Assembly (NCBI RefSeq): GCF_038592985.1
Contig: NZ_CP151951.1
Coordinates: forward strand, 5,310,501 to 5,374,500
DNA from: Paenibacillus sp. FSL R10-2782
GTDB taxonomy: Bacteria; Bacillota; Bacilli; Paenibacillales; Paenibacillaceae
Reading direction: 5' to 3'
DNA: 64,000 bases
Shown here: positions 1-9,440 of the stretch, piece by piece
Layout of the letters: every line of letters begins with the position of its first letter
Numbering within the stretch: the first letter of the stretch is position 1
Translations under genes and position numbers: made by a program
The notes under the pieces: generated by a model
The model's input: only the letters and a program-made list of their open reading frames with translations
Database searches by the model: none
Told to the model about the DNA's origin: nothing

Positions 1-1
1 C

Positions 2-2677
2 AATCCGCCGACCGACGGGGACGGATTTTACACGAACGGCGGGTATAATTCCACGTATGGTAAGGATTTCTTGTCGTGGTACCAGAGCGTGCTTGAAAAT
101 CATCTGGGCGTCATCGGAGCAGCTGCCCACAAAAACTTTGATTCTGTGTTCGGTGTCCGTATCGGAGCCAAGATTTCCGGCCTGCATTGGCAGATAAACA
201 ACCCTGCAATGCCTCACAGCACGGAACATGCAGGTGGATATTATGATTACAATCGTCTCATACAAAAGTTCAAGGATGCCGATCTGGATTTGACCTTTAC
301 TGCACTGGAGATGAACGACAGTGGCTCAGCACCTAATTATTCCTTGCCGTCCACACTGGTAGATACCGTCTCCTCGATCGCAAATGCGAAGGGTGTTCGC
401 CTGAATGGTGAAAATGCACTCCCAACAGGCGGCAGCGGATTCCAAAAAATCGAAGAAAAAATCACAAAGTTCGGTTATCACGGCTTTACACTTTTACGCC
501 TCAACAATCTCGTCAACAACGACGGCTCACCAACCGGTGAGATGAGTGGATTCAAGCAGTATATCGTAAATAAGGCCAAGCCTGGCGATAACGGCGGCAC
601 CAACCCCGGAGAAGGCGGCGGTACAGGCAACAAAGTCACTGTATACTACAAAAAAGGCTTCAATTCGCCTTACATTCACTACCGCCCGGCTGGCGGAAGC
701 TGGACGGCTGCACCTGGCGTGAAAATGCAGGATGCCGAAATTAGCGGCTATGCTAAAATCACCGTCGATATCGGCTCTGCCTCCCAATTAGAGGCTGCCT
801 TTAATGATGGCAATAACAACTGGGATAGCAACAACACCAAAAACTACCTTTTCAGCACGGGGACTTCTACCTTTACTCCAGGTGACAGCGGCAAAGCAGG
901 AGCCGTCACATCAGGTGCCCCATCCGGTACCAATCCCGGAGAAGGCGGCGGTACAACCAACAAGGTAACCGTATACTACAAAAAAGGCTTCAACTCACCT
1001 TACATTCACTACCGCCCGGCTGGCGGTAGCTGGACAGCTGCACCTGGCGTGAAAATGCAGGATGCCGAGGTTAGCGGCTATGCTAAAATTACTGTCGATA
1101 TCGGATCTGCCTCCCAATTGGAAGCCGCTTTTAATGACGGTAGTAACAACTGGGATAGCAACAACACCAAAAACTACTTCTTCACCACAGGTACTTCTAC
1201 CTACACGCCCGGCTCTAACGGAGCCGCAGGAACTGTCCAAACGGGGTCGCCTTCGGGCGGCTCCACACCCACCGAACCGAGTAATCCCTCTAATCCATCT
1301 CCCCTTGGTACAGATTGGAGCAAGCAGAGCATTTATTTTATCATGACAGACCGATTCAGCAACGGGGATACATCGAACGATAATTACGGTGGCTTCAATT
1401 CCAACAACAGCGACCAGCGCAAATGGCATGGCGGCGATTTTCAAGGCATTATCAACCAGCTCGACTACATCAAGAATATGGGGTTTACCGCCATCTGGAT
1501 TACTCCGGTAACGATGCAAAAGAGCGAATTCGCTTACCACGGCTATCATACGTATGATTTTTATGCGGTAGATGGACATCTTGGTACAATGGACAAGTTC
1601 AAGGAGCTGGTCCGTAAGGCGCATGACAAAAATATCGCTGTTATGCTGGACGTAGTCCCCAATCACACGGGCGATTTTCAACCAGGGAACGGCTTCGCCA
1701 AGGCTCCTTTTGACAAAGCAGACTGGTATCATCACAACGGCGACATCACAGGGGCAGACTACAGCTCCAACAACCAATCGAAAATCGAAAACGGTGACGT
1801 GGCCGGATTGGATGACCTGAATCAGGACAACCCCGCAACAGCGAACGAGCTTAAAAACTGGATCAAATGGCTGTTGAACGAGTCAGGGGTCGATGGACTG
1901 CGGGTGGACACGGCCAAGCATGTACCTAAAGGCTTCCTGAAGGATTTTGACCAAGCAGCCAATACCTTCACCATCGGTGAGATTTTTAGTGGCGATCCCG
2001 CTTATGTGGGCGACTACACCCGATATCTCGATGCCGCACTGGATTTTCCAATGTATTATACGATCAAGGATGTGTTTGGACGTGATCAATCCATGACCAA
2101 AATCAAGGAACGTTACTTGGATGATCGTTACTATCGCGATGCACAGACCAACGGCGTATTTATCGACAATCATGATGTGAAACGTTTCCTCAACGAGGCC
2201 TCCGGCAAGCCTGGTGCCAGCTCTGACAAATGGCCGCAGCTCAAGGCCGCCCTGGGCTTTACTTTGACATCGCGCGGGATTCCAATTATCTATCAAGGCA
2301 CCGAGCAAGGCTTTAGTGGGGGAGATGATCCTGCCAACCGGGAAAACGTCGTTTTCAACGCCAATCATGAGCTGTATCAGTACATTGCCAAACTAAATCG
2401 TGTGCGCAACAGCCACCCTGCCCTGCAAAACGGCAGCCAAAAGGAAAAATGGGCAGACGACTCCTTTTACAGCTTCCAGCGCTCTAAAAACGGCGACGAG
2501 GCCATTGTACTCATCAACAACTCGTGGAACAGCCAAACTCGTACCATTGGCAACTTTGACAATCTGTCCAACGGTACCCGTCTAACCAACCAGTTAAGCA
2601 ACGATTCCATTCAGATCAACAACGGTTCGATCACCGTGACGCTCGCTCCGAAGGAGGTTAAAGTTTTCACCAAATAA
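2..2677 (+). CDS. Beta/alpha-amylase fusion precursor, 5' end outside the window
   Basis: Secreted starch-degrading polyprotein. The frame is open from base 2, so the true start lies upstream; 891 residues are visible. The first ~195 residues are the end of a GH14 beta-amylase (WYQSVLENHL, IGAKISGLHWQ). Two nearly identical ~100-residue CBM25-type starch-binding repeats follow, each preceded by a Gly-rich NPGEGGGT linker, then a Pro/Ser linker and a GH13 alpha-amylase from about residue 445. GH13 signatures are visible: DVVPNHTG, GLRVDTAKH with the nucleophile Asp, TIGEIF with the acid Glu, and FIDNHD. The known P. polymyxa enzyme of this layout is about 1200 residues and is cut by proteolysis into separate beta- and alpha-amylases, so roughly 300 residues are missing here. 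Confidence 0.95.
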   Translation, partial: NPPTDGDGFYTNGGYNSTYGKDFLSWYQSVLENHLGVIGAAAHKNFDSVFGVRIGAKISGLHWQINNPAMPHSTEHAGGYYDYNRLIQKFKDADLDLTFTALEMNDSGSAPNYSLPSTLVDTVSSIANAKGVRLNGENALPTGGSGFQKIEEKITKFGYHGFTLLRLNNLVNNDGSPTGEMSGFKQYIVNKAKPGDNGGTNPGEGGGTGNKVTVYYKKGFNSPYIHYRPAGGSWTAAPGVKMQDAEISGYAKITVDIGSASQLEAAFNDGNNNWDSNNTKNYLFSTGTSTFTPGDSGKAGAVTSGAPSGTNPGEGGGTTNKVTVYYKKGFNSPYIHYRPAGGSWTAAPGVKMQDAEVSGYAKITVDIGSASQLEAAFNDGSNNWDSNNTKNYFFTTGTSTYTPGSNGAAGTVQTGSPSGGSTPTEPSNPSNPSPLGTDWSKQSIYFIMTDRFSNGDTSNDNYGGFNSNNSDQRKWHGGDFQGIINQLDYIKNMGFTAIWITPVTMQKSEFAYHGYHTYDFYAVDGHLGTMDKFKELVRKAHDKNIAVMLDVVPNHTGDFQPGNGFAKAPFDKADWYHHNGDITGADYSSNNQSKIENGDVAGLDDLNQDNPATANELKNWIKWLLNESGVDGLRVDTAKHVPKGFLKDFDQAANTFTIGEIFSGDPAYVGDYTRYLDAALDFPMYYTIKDVFGRDQSMTKIKERYLDDRYYRDAQTNGVFIDNHDVKRFLNEASGKPGASSDKWPQLKAALGFTLTSRGIPIIYQGTEQGFSGGDDPANRENVVFNANHELYQYIAKLNRVRNSHPALQNGSQKEKWADDSFYSFQRSKNGDEAIVLINNSWNSQTRTIGNFDNLSNGTRLTNQLSNDSIQINNGSITVTLAPKEVKVFTK

Positions 2678-2713
2678 GTTACATCGATGATTCAAATGTG
2701 CTAAAATAAATGA

Positions 2714-2860
2714 TAGAAGGATATACTAAAAAAGAGCAAGGATGCTGGTAACATCCCTACTCTTGGCAACAGCCGCTTTGAAGAGCGGTCGGCTGTTCAA
2801 AGGCGATCTACAGAAATAGACCGTTTTCCCCTTGAGCAGGGCGGTCTATTTCTTTTTGTT
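2714..2860 (+). ncRNA. Candidate antitoxin RNA antisense to the holin-like toxin 3' end
   Basis: A plausible sigma-A promoter sits at 2679-2684 (TTACAT) and 2702-2707 (TAAAAT) with a 17-base spacer. A transcript from about 2714 would run into the hairpin at 2815-2860, which has arms AAATAGACCG/CGGTCTATTT and is followed by a T-rich tail. This RNA would be complementary to the stop codon and 3' untranslated region of the toxin gene on the other strand, the arrangement of RatA/TxpA-like type I systems. This is inference from geometry; no transcript evidence is available. Confidence 0.5.
2731..2764 (-). terminator. Terminator of the toxin mRNA
   Basis: On the minus strand, arms AAGAGTAGGGATG and CATCCTTGCTCTT enclose a short loop and are followed by a run of Ts. 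It lies ~80 bases past the toxin stop codon, with another hairpin (CAGCCG/CGGCTG) between, giving a structured 3' UTR as in known type I toxins. Confidence 0.7.
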
Positions 2861-2959
2861 TTGGTTCAACGCAATAACAATCGTAACGATTAATCCGATC
2901 AACGCTACTAATAGCGTGCCGAACATCATCATTAATGTCAGAGCATCTTTAACCTCCAC
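2846..2959 (-). CDS. Holin-like type I toxin (Hol_Tox family)
   Basis: A 37-residue protein starting at GTG 2959 behind a strong GGGAGGTG ribosome site. It begins MEVKDALTLMMMFGTLLVAL, has a single membrane helix rich in Leu/Ile/Val and ends in a positively charged NQNKKK tail. This matches the small Bacillus/Paenibacillus holin-like toxins (PF16935-type), which insert in the membrane and are normally silenced by an antisense RNA. A matching antisense promoter and terminator are present on the plus strand. Chromosomal copies are common, so presence alone does not indicate a mobile element. Confidence 0.8.
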   Translation of the reverse strand: MEVKDALTLMMMFGTLLVALIGLIVTIVIALNQNKKK

Positions 2960-3461
2960 AGGCGTCACCTCCCTTCCGGGAGACTTAGCCGACCGCCCAC
3001 CTAAGCCATTCTGTTGTTAATAGAAGTATAGCACGTAAAAACGTCCTTCGGCGACTGTATTTTACAGTTTGACTCAAGTAACCTCATATGATCATCCATC
3101 ATCTTTTTCTTCATGCATACTCTACTTCTTCTTTAATGGATAACCTATAAAACAAAACAGGCACCTGCAACGAAGCGTACACTTCGTTGCAGGTGCCCTG
3201 TTTATATATAAACAACGTGGGGATACTTAGGCCTCAGTAGCCACGTTGATATTGTTGGGGTATGGAGGAACGGAATAAAGAGATTCCCCAGCCGAGGTAT
3301 CTCCGTATTTTTTCGTTATGCAGCCAATATATATGTTGTATGTCGTAGATATATTGTACACAATCTATTATCTACAACTTAATAACTTTTTGCAAGTATA
3401 TATTTAAATAATATTAGATATTTTTTTGTTCAGATAAGTTAAACTCAAAAATTATACAAAA
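2960..3461. other. Intergenic stretch of ~500 bases
   Basis: Holds the promoter region of the toxin gene (possible minus-strand -10 TATACT at 3025-3030) and a perfect hairpin at 3155-3203. The rest is AT-rich and contains no supported gene. Confidence 0.5.
3155..3203. terminator. Long perfect hairpin, probable terminator
   Basis: Arms GGCACCTGCAACGAAG and CTTCGTTGCAGGTGCC flank a 6-base loop. The minus-strand side is followed by TGTTTTGTTTTAT, so it may act as a back-up terminator for minus-strand transcripts arriving from the ABC operon. Confidence 0.6.
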
Positions 3462-3487
3462 AAAAGACGCCCTTACGGACGTCTTAG
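3462..3487 (-). terminator. Terminator after the solute-binding protein gene
   Basis: Minus strand: AGACGTCC-GTAA-GGGCGTCT followed by eight or more Ts, 14 bases past the stop codon. Confidence 0.85.
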
Positions 3488-3500
3488 CGCGAAACCAGTT

Positions 3501-4805
3501 TTATTGTGCCGAGCCTAATTGCACCCACGCTTTTTCGATCTCTGCAACCGCCTGATCCTTGTTCATGTTACCGCTGATATAAGCCTGCATCAGCTCACCA
3601 AATTTTTGGTGGAACGTATCCAGCGAATAGTTAACAGACAGATCACCGGACTTCGACGTTTTCAAAATGCTTTCCATTTCCTTAGGCATTTCCAGATCAG
3701 GAAGAGGCGCATCCTTGATTGGAGGAATGACCTTGGCTACCTGGGAGAACCAGTTCTTGCCGTATTCCGAAGTGTACAGCCAGTTGAAAAATTCAATCGT
3801 CTCCTTGGCTACTTCCGAATCCTTGTTAATACGCAGCGCCTGATCAGCCCCGGTAATGATGACCGATTGATCCGCCTTGTCACTCACCGGATAGCCCATG
3901 ATACCAATCTTGAGGTCGGGATTAATCTTCTTGATCGCTTCCTCATCCCATGCGCCTTTCCCCGTCATAAACGCAGCTTTACCCGATGCAAAATCGCTCA
4001 CTTCCGCATTGCTGTCGCGTTCCAGCGGCTTATCCGTGCCATGCTTCACCGTCAGATCAATAAAGCTAAAGAAGTTGTTGTACAGCACCGGATAGTCCTT
4101 GATTTTCGCTTTGCCTGCAATAAAATCGTTGACGAGCTGCTTCGGCTCTACACCTGCATCCTGCGCGGCGGCATCTACATAGTGCTGGAAGATGTGCTTC
4201 CATACCCACCACTCTTTATATGCATTTGCAAATGGTGTAATGCCCTTCGCCTCAAGCTTGGTGACTGCGTCCTGCATCTCCGCAATCGTCTTAGGCGGGG
4301 AGGTTATTCCGGCCTTGGCAAGCAAATCCTTGTTATAAATCAGCGTAAACAGGTTCCCCTTCACCGGGAAGCCCAACACTTTACCGTCACTGGAGCTCAT
4401 ATTCGCTCGAACGGCATCCGTCATGGCTGCTGCCAGCGGCTCATTCGTCAGATCGGCACTATAATCTGCATACGTGTCGATGTCGCCTCCTGCCGTGGTC
4501 TGGAATACATCCGGTGTGCTGCCTGAGGCAATTTTGGATTTGAGAATCGTGTTATAATCCGCCTGCATGATTTCCAGATTGATCTTCACATTCGGCTTGA
4601 CCTTCTTATACTCCTCGATATACGCGTTAAAAGCATCCGTATACTCTGGCGAGGCAGTGAACATATTTATTGTAACCGGTTTCAATTCTTCGTTGCCGCC
4701 AGCATTTCCTTTAGCCGAATTTGAATCGCCGCTGCTTCCGCATCCACTCAACAAGCCGACCGTCAATAGCAAACTGCCGGATAACGCCATCATCTTCTTT
4801 AACAT
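3501..4805 (-). CDS. Sugar ABC transporter extracellular solute-binding lipoprotein
   Basis: A 434-residue family 1 binding protein. It starts with a lipoprotein signal (MLKKMMALSG, then lipobox LSGC around residue 22) and a Ser/Gly/Asn-rich spacer, followed by a MalE/YtcQ-like fold with typical segments (VTINMFTASPEY, GKGAWDEEAIKK). Start ATG 4805 has a GGGGGAG ribosome site. It lies 107 bases downstream of the YesN-like regulator on the same strand, and the divergent permeases at 8544-10270 are its likely membrane partners. No ATPase subunit is in the window; such systems usually share MsmX-type ATPases encoded elsewhere. The substrate cannot be read; a plant or starch-derived oligosaccharide is only a guess from the neighbourhood. 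Confidence 0.92.
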   Translation of the reverse strand: MLKKMMALSGSLLLTVGLLSGCGSSGDSNSAKGNAGGNEELKPVTINMFTASPEYTDAFNAYIEEYKKVKPNVKINLEIMQADYNTILKSKIASGSTPDVFQTTAGGDIDTYADYSADLTNEPLAAAMTDAVRANMSSSDGKVLGFPVKGNLFTLIYNKDLLAKAGITSPPKTIAEMQDAVTKLEAKGITPFANAYKEWWVWKHIFQHYVDAAAQDAGVEPKQLVNDFIAGKAKIKDYPVLYNNFFSFIDLTVKHGTDKPLERDSNAEVSDFASGKAAFMTGKGAWDEEAIKKINPDLKIGIMGYPVSDKADQSVIITGADQALRINKDSEVAKETIEFFNWLYTSEYGKNWFSQVAKVIPPIKDAPLPDLEMPKEMESILKTSKSGDLSVNYSLDTFHQKFGELMQAYISGNMNKDQAVAEIEKAWVQLGSAQ

Positions 4806-4911
4806 GGATACTCCCCCATCTATTTGTGATCAACGTCCATGCGCTCATTCTAAAAAATATAGTCCAATTTAAAAAGGCAGATTAGTGAAGCGTTAAGGGT
4901 AAAAAAGTGGT

Positions 4912-6567
4912 TTATTGCAGGCTCACACGATACTCTGAGGGTGACACCTGATAATAATTACGAAAAGCCTTACTAAAATAATTCTTGTCCTTATAGCCAA
5001 GCATATCGGAAATCTCCTGAATTTTTAGACTGGAGTCGCCTAGCAGTTCCTTGGCCTTATCCATTCTGACCTTCTGCACATATTCGTGAATCCCGTAACC
5101 AAACTGCTGCTTGAACAGCTTCATCAAATATTCCCGACTTAAGAAATACGTTTCGGCAAAAAATGAAATTTTGATATCTTCAAAGTAATAACGGTCAATA
5201 TGCCGCTTGATCTCCGTAATATCAAAGGGCTGGCTCCCCCCCTGAGCATGCTGAACCCCGGCAATGTAAAGCTCCAACATACGGTTCAGCCGCTGTCCGT
5301 ACTGGGCAAAATCCGTAAAGTCCGCAGCAATATCGCCCTCAGCCACGCTTTTTCTCTGTTCCCCCGAAGCCCCCTCCGGCTCAGACACAGATGCAGATAG
5401 GAAAGCCCCCGGCTCCGTAGCCGCTTCTCTCAGTAAAAAATGAAACTCGCCGATCATCCGATCTGCATCCTGCAAACGAAAGGCAGAGCCGGATGCCAAC
5501 TGCTTCAGCAGGTCGTTTAGCAACACCTTTGCCCGATTCGCCTGACCTGTCTGGGCATCCTTCTGGATCAACAGCAGCCGATCCGTCCACGGCACTTCTT
5601 CTGACATCGCTCCCTGCCGGGGCGTGGTATGAATGACCGATGTCCCTGTCAGCTTCAATACGTCCGTACTATGAATAAACGCCTTGGCATCCGTATAGGT
5701 AGACGCCAGTTCCAGTATGTCCATACAAGGCTTACCCACCCCGGCGACCACTACCATGCCAAACAATCCGTGCAGATTCGCCGCCGCCTTCTGCGCTACT
5801 TGCGACAGCAGAAGGGGCATATGTTCCTCTTGCCCTGGACACAATGTGCAAATGGAAACGACCTCGCGCTCCCGTCTCGGATGAGGAAAGCTAAAGCAGC
5901 TCAGTCGCTCATCCGAAGTCTGAGCCATGACGTTCGTCACGGCAAAATCCATCAGATCGGTCTCCCCGTGAAAACGTGTCATGCGAACCTCATCCCTGTT
6001 CAGCTGCCGCAGCACGATCACTCCAAAGCGGTTCCCCGGCTGATCTGCACCAATCATAGGGAGTAACGCCGCATTTGCCTGTCTCTTAAAGCTGCCGTCC
6101 AGAATGGACAAATATAGCTTCTCCTTGAGCTTCGGCAGCGACATATTCAGTGTAATGTTCTGGCTAATGAATTTGCTTTCGCTTTGCTTGCGGCTTTCCA
6201 ATATATCTACCGCCTTGCGTAGTGCCTGATTCAATTCCTGCCGATTGATCGGCTTGAGCAAATAATCCACCACCCTGGATTGAATTGCTTGCCGCGTAAA
6301 CTCAAAATCGTCATAGCCGCTAATAACGATCGTCAGCAGATTAGGATATGCCTTCTCGATGGCACGAAGAAATTCGATACCGTTCAGCTCCGGCATTTTC
6401 ATATCCACCATGACCACATCTATAGGGTGCTGCTCCAGCAGTTCCAGTCCAAGTCTGCCATTCGTCGCCTCAAGCACCTGCCCGATGCCGAGGTTGTTCC
6501 AGTCTCCGACGATACGAATGGCTTCGCGCAGCGGCTCCTCATCATCAATAATCAATACATTATACAT
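4912..6567 (-). CDS. YesN/AraC-type response regulator
   Basis: A 551-residue two-component regulator from ATG 6567, which follows GGGAGGAAG and overlaps the kinase stop by 8 bases (translational coupling). An upstream in-frame extension exists but lies inside the kinase gene and is less likely. The N-terminal receiver domain reads YNVLIIDDEEPLREA with phospho-acceptor Asp in MVDMKMPELNG near residue 55. A long poorly conserved middle follows. The C-terminal ~100 residues hold two AraC helix-turn-helix motifs (ISFFAETYFLSREYLMKLF; KIQEISDMLGYKDKNYFSKA). It probably activates the nearby sugar ABC genes in response to the partner kinase. Confidence 0.93.
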   Translation of the reverse strand: MYNVLIIDDEEPLREAIRIVGDWNNLGIGQVLEATNGRLGLELLEQHPIDVVMVDMKMPELNGIEFLRAIEKAYPNLLTIVISGYDDFEFTRQAIQSRVVDYLLKPINRQELNQALRKAVDILESRKQSESKFISQNITLNMSLPKLKEKLYLSILDGSFKRQANAALLPMIGADQPGNRFGVIVLRQLNRDEVRMTRFHGETDLMDFAVTNVMAQTSDERLSCFSFPHPRREREVVSICTLCPGQEEHMPLLLSQVAQKAAANLHGLFGMVVVAGVGKPCMDILELASTYTDAKAFIHSTDVLKLTGTSVIHTTPRQGAMSEEVPWTDRLLLIQKDAQTGQANRAKVLLNDLLKQLASGSAFRLQDADRMIGEFHFLLREAATEPGAFLSASVSEPEGASGEQRKSVAEGDIAADFTDFAQYGQRLNRMLELYIAGVQHAQGGSQPFDITEIKRHIDRYYFEDIKISFFAETYFLSREYLMKLFKQQFGYGIHEYVQKVRMDKAKELLGDSSLKIQEISDMLGYKDKNYFSKAFRNYYQVSPSEYRVSLQ

Positions 6568-8419
6568 GACTACTTCCTCCCTGGGGAATGCGCATTTTGA
6601 TTTCTGTTCCCGTTTCATCCGCATGTATGGATAGTCCTGCCTGATCTCCATACAGGAGCTTCAATCGTGCATTCAGATTTTTTAAGCCGATGTGCTCACT
6701 CTCCCGTTCCTCCCACTTTTCTTCGAACGAATCCAGCACCTGTCTCAGCTTATCCTCCGAGATTCCCGGGCCGTTGTCTCGGACTGTAATCGTGGCATCT
6801 GTAGAGCTGGATTCGGCTGAAATGACAATCAGAATATCGCTTGATACCTTTTCCAGCGCATGCTTGATCGAATTCTCCACCAACGTTTGTACGGACAGCC
6901 TCGGGATGAGCAGCTCCATCAGCGTGTCCTCCCACTCCAGCTCGATTCGCAGTCTCGTCCCGAATCTTGCTTTTTGCAATCCCATATACCGTTCAATATG
7001 CTGGAGTTCTTCGCGGGCAACCACGATATCCTTGCCGTTGATGGAATACCGCAGGGTTTGGGCCAACGCATCGACCATATCCGCCATATCGAACATCTCA
7101 CGCTTTAATGCCTGTGTGGATATGGCTTGCAGCGCATTGTACAGAAAATGGGGGTTAATTTCAGCCTCCAGCGCCTTGAGTATGGCGTTTTTCTCGACCA
7201 GCTTCATTCGATAGCGCTCATTAATTAATTCATCGGTTCTTTGGACCATTTCGTTAAAATGCAGCGACAAATACGCAATCTCGTCATGACCCTTCACAGG
7301 AGCCGTTGCCCTGAAATCCCCGGTACTAAACCGCTTCATCTGGGTGGACAGCTTGTGTAAGGGACTGGTAATAGCATTGGAGGTCAGCGTTACCAAAATA
7401 ATAGATACTCCTAAAAACAAAATCCCGATCACATAGCTCCAATTCCGGGTCGTTGTAGCCGCTTCGTAAATTTGACGGTATGGAATCGGCTTGACAAGCC
7501 GCCAGCCCTCTTTTTTCCCGACATCATATACGACCAGATACTCCTGACTGCCACTACTGTCCGACCATGTTACTCGTCCGTTCCCTCCCTGTCCAATCTG
7601 TGCCAGCACCCCCGAGTCCCGCATCCGCTCGTATAACGGAAGGCTATCCACGTAAAAGGGAATACGTTCAGGACTTAGCAGCATGAGATGGTCCCCTTTG
7701 CCGAGCGGAATGTTCTTCATGATATCGTCCACAGCGCTCGTATTGTAATAAAAGGACAACACCGCCTGCGGGTGACGAGATGCAATTGACCTCAGCACCC
7801 GATGGTACGCCATAAAGCTGGCCTGTGGCGCCACATACCCCATATCCGAACGGGAACCCGCAAAGGATTGGAACGATTCATTGGTTGTGCTCGCCATTGC
7901 CTCCTTATACCAGGCCAGCTTGGGTATATCCGTGTTCATCCCTTGGCGCACCGTAATATTGTACGTCTCCCGAGTCACCACATAATATTGATGACGATCT
8001 GCCACGTACAGATAAATAGCTTCCAGATCACTGCGGGAATAAAACATGCTGCGCAAATAGTTTTCAATGACCATTCGAGAGGCATAGTCCCGATTCTCAT
8101 TCGCAATCGCGTTCATAATATCGTTATAACGAAGCTGCGGCAGGGCTAGCTGCTGCATCCCCTCCAGATAGTCCTCCAGGTTCTGATTGACCAGCAGCAG
8201 ATTATTCGTTGTGCTGGCAATGCTATGATTCACCGACTCTCTTTCAATCATCTGATAGGAGATAATCGTCAGCGAGCCTACCACCAGAATGATCACCGAG
8301 GTAAAAAGCAAAATAAGCTTGTTCACCAATTTTTGCGTTATTCGTCTCCACATGGATCTGAAAACTGTACCTGCTCGTTCTGGTATCACGATAAAATCGC
8401 CCCTTTTGTAAGCGTACAC
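6560..8419 (-). CDS. YesM-type sensor histidine kinase
   Basis: Membrane kinase of up to 619 residues with two membrane helices (about 33-55 and 333-352) flanking an extracytoplasmic sensor region. A HAMP segment and the His_kinase signature EINPHFLYNALQ (phospho-acceptor His) follow, then ATPase boxes NSIKHAL, VRDNGPGIS and HIGLKNLNARL. GTG 8419 has GAGGG upstream; GTG 8389 (AGGGGC) and ATG 8353 are alternatives, the last leaving a short cytoplasmic lead MWRRITQKLVNK. It is the first gene of the kinase-regulator-binding protein set and faces the permease genes across a ~125-base divergent promoter region, typical of sugar-sensing YesM/YesN pairs. Confidence 0.92.
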   Translation of the reverse strand: MYAYKRGDFIVIPERAGTVFRSMWRRITQKLVNKLILLFTSVIILVVGSLTIISYQMIERESVNHSIASTTNNLLLVNQNLEDYLEGMQQLALPQLRYNDIMNAIANENRDYASRMVIENYLRSMFYSRSDLEAIYLYVADRHQYYVVTRETYNITVRQGMNTDIPKLAWYKEAMASTTNESFQSFAGSRSDMGYVAPQASFMAYHRVLRSIASRHPQAVLSFYYNTSAVDDIMKNIPLGKGDHLMLLSPERIPFYVDSLPLYERMRDSGVLAQIGQGGNGRVTWSDSSGSQEYLVVYDVGKKEGWRLVKPIPYRQIYEAATTTRNWSYVIGILFLGVSIILVTLTSNAITSPLHKLSTQMKRFSTGDFRATAPVKGHDEIAYLSLHFNEMVQRTDELINERYRMKLVEKNAILKALEAEINPHFLYNALQAISTQALKREMFDMADMVDALAQTLRYSINGKDIVVAREELQHIERYMGLQKARFGTRLRIELEWEDTLMELLIPRLSVQTLVENSIKHALEKVSSDILIVISAESSSTDATITVRDNGPGISEDKLRQVLDSFEEKWEERESEHIGLKNLNARLKLLYGDQAGLSIHADETGTEIKMRIPQGGSSHV

Positions 8420-8543
8420 ATTTTTACCCTCAACTGTTTTCTTAAATCCATTGGTCCGGCCCTAGGAGCTATCCTATACTTTCATTATATCTCAAACGGC
8501 TTGGAGCGAAAGATCGGAAAATGTTGAGAAAAAGAGGTGCGTT

Positions 8544-9440
8544 ATGCTGAAAAAAAGGGGAGCTTGGGGCGATAGGGGCAGTAAATTGGAGTTTGGCTTG
8601 TTCACACTGCCCGTAATTTTGTGCATTACGATTGCATTTTATATTCCGTTTTTGATGACGATACGCTATTCCCTGACCAAGTGGAATGGAATATCCAAGC
8701 ATCCGAAATTTGTAGGTCTGGATAACTTCAAACAAATCCTGCTCGGAGACGCCAACTTTGCACATGCAGCCTGGTTTACGGTCAAATATGCCATTCTGTA
8801 CATTGTGCTGGTGAATGTGCTGGCCATCCTGCTGGCGCTTGTTCTCGACATGAAGCTGAAAAGCTCGGCGTGGCTGCGGGCTGCCTTCTTTATCCCTTAT
8901 ATCCTCAGTCTCGTGATTGTCGGATTTATCTGGAAGTTTATCTTTATGCAGGGCTTTGAGTCACTGGGAACCAGCACAGGTTGGGGCTTCTTCCAGCTCA
9001 GTTGGCTGGGGCAGGAAGGACTCGCGTTTATTTCCATTTTGGCGGTATCTATCTGGCAATCCATTGGCTTTTATATGGTCATTTACATTGCAGGATTGCA
9101 GTCCGTACCGGAGGATCTGAAGGAAGCCGCTATTGTGGACGGAGCGGGGCCGATTCGGAGATTTTTCAGTATTACACTGCCACTGCTGGCCCCTTCCATC
9201 ACGATCTCCGTTTTCATGGCTCTGACCAACTCGATCAAGGTGTTCGACGTCATTCTATCCCTGACTGGCGGTGGACCGGGAGGTACAACATACAGTATTG
9301 CTTATGATATTTATCGGGATACGTTCCAGAACAATCTGTACGGCTACGGAACAGCCAAAGCGTTGCTGCTATTCGTCGCAGTGCTGATCATTACGATCAT
9401 CCAATTGTCTATTTTCAAACGCAGGGAGGTTGAAGCCTGA
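8544..9440 (+). CDS. Sugar ABC transporter permease, MalF/LplB-like
   Basis: A 298-residue inner-membrane permease with six predicted helices, FGLFTLPVILCITIAFYIPF being the first. The ATPase-contact EAA loop is KEAAIVDGAGPIRRFFSITL. ATG 8544 follows AAAGAGGTGCG. Its TGA overlaps the ATG of the next permease by one base (TGATG), so the two are co-translated. With the next gene it forms the channel for the substrate delivered by the lipoprotein encoded at 3501-4805, which is unusually placed on the opposite strand. Confidence 0.94.
   Translation: MLKKRGAWGDRGSKLEFGLFTLPVILCITIAFYIPFLMTIRYSLTKWNGISKHPKFVGLDNFKQILLGDANFAHAAWFTVKYAILYIVLVNVLAILLALVLDMKLKSSAWLRAAFFIPYILSLVIVGFIWKFIFMQGFESLGTSTGWGFFQLSWLGQEGLAFISILAVSIWQSIGFYMVIYIAGLQSVPEDLKEAAIVDGAGPIRRFFSITLPLLAPSITISVFMALTNSIKVFDVILSLTGGGPGGTTYSIAYDIYRDTFQNNLYGYGTAKALLLFVAVLIITIIQLSIFKRREVEA

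Noticed and set aside
995..1777. Long minus-strand open frame within the amylase gene
   Set aside because: Shadow of the well-supported plus-strand enzyme; no ribosome site and no recognisable domain.
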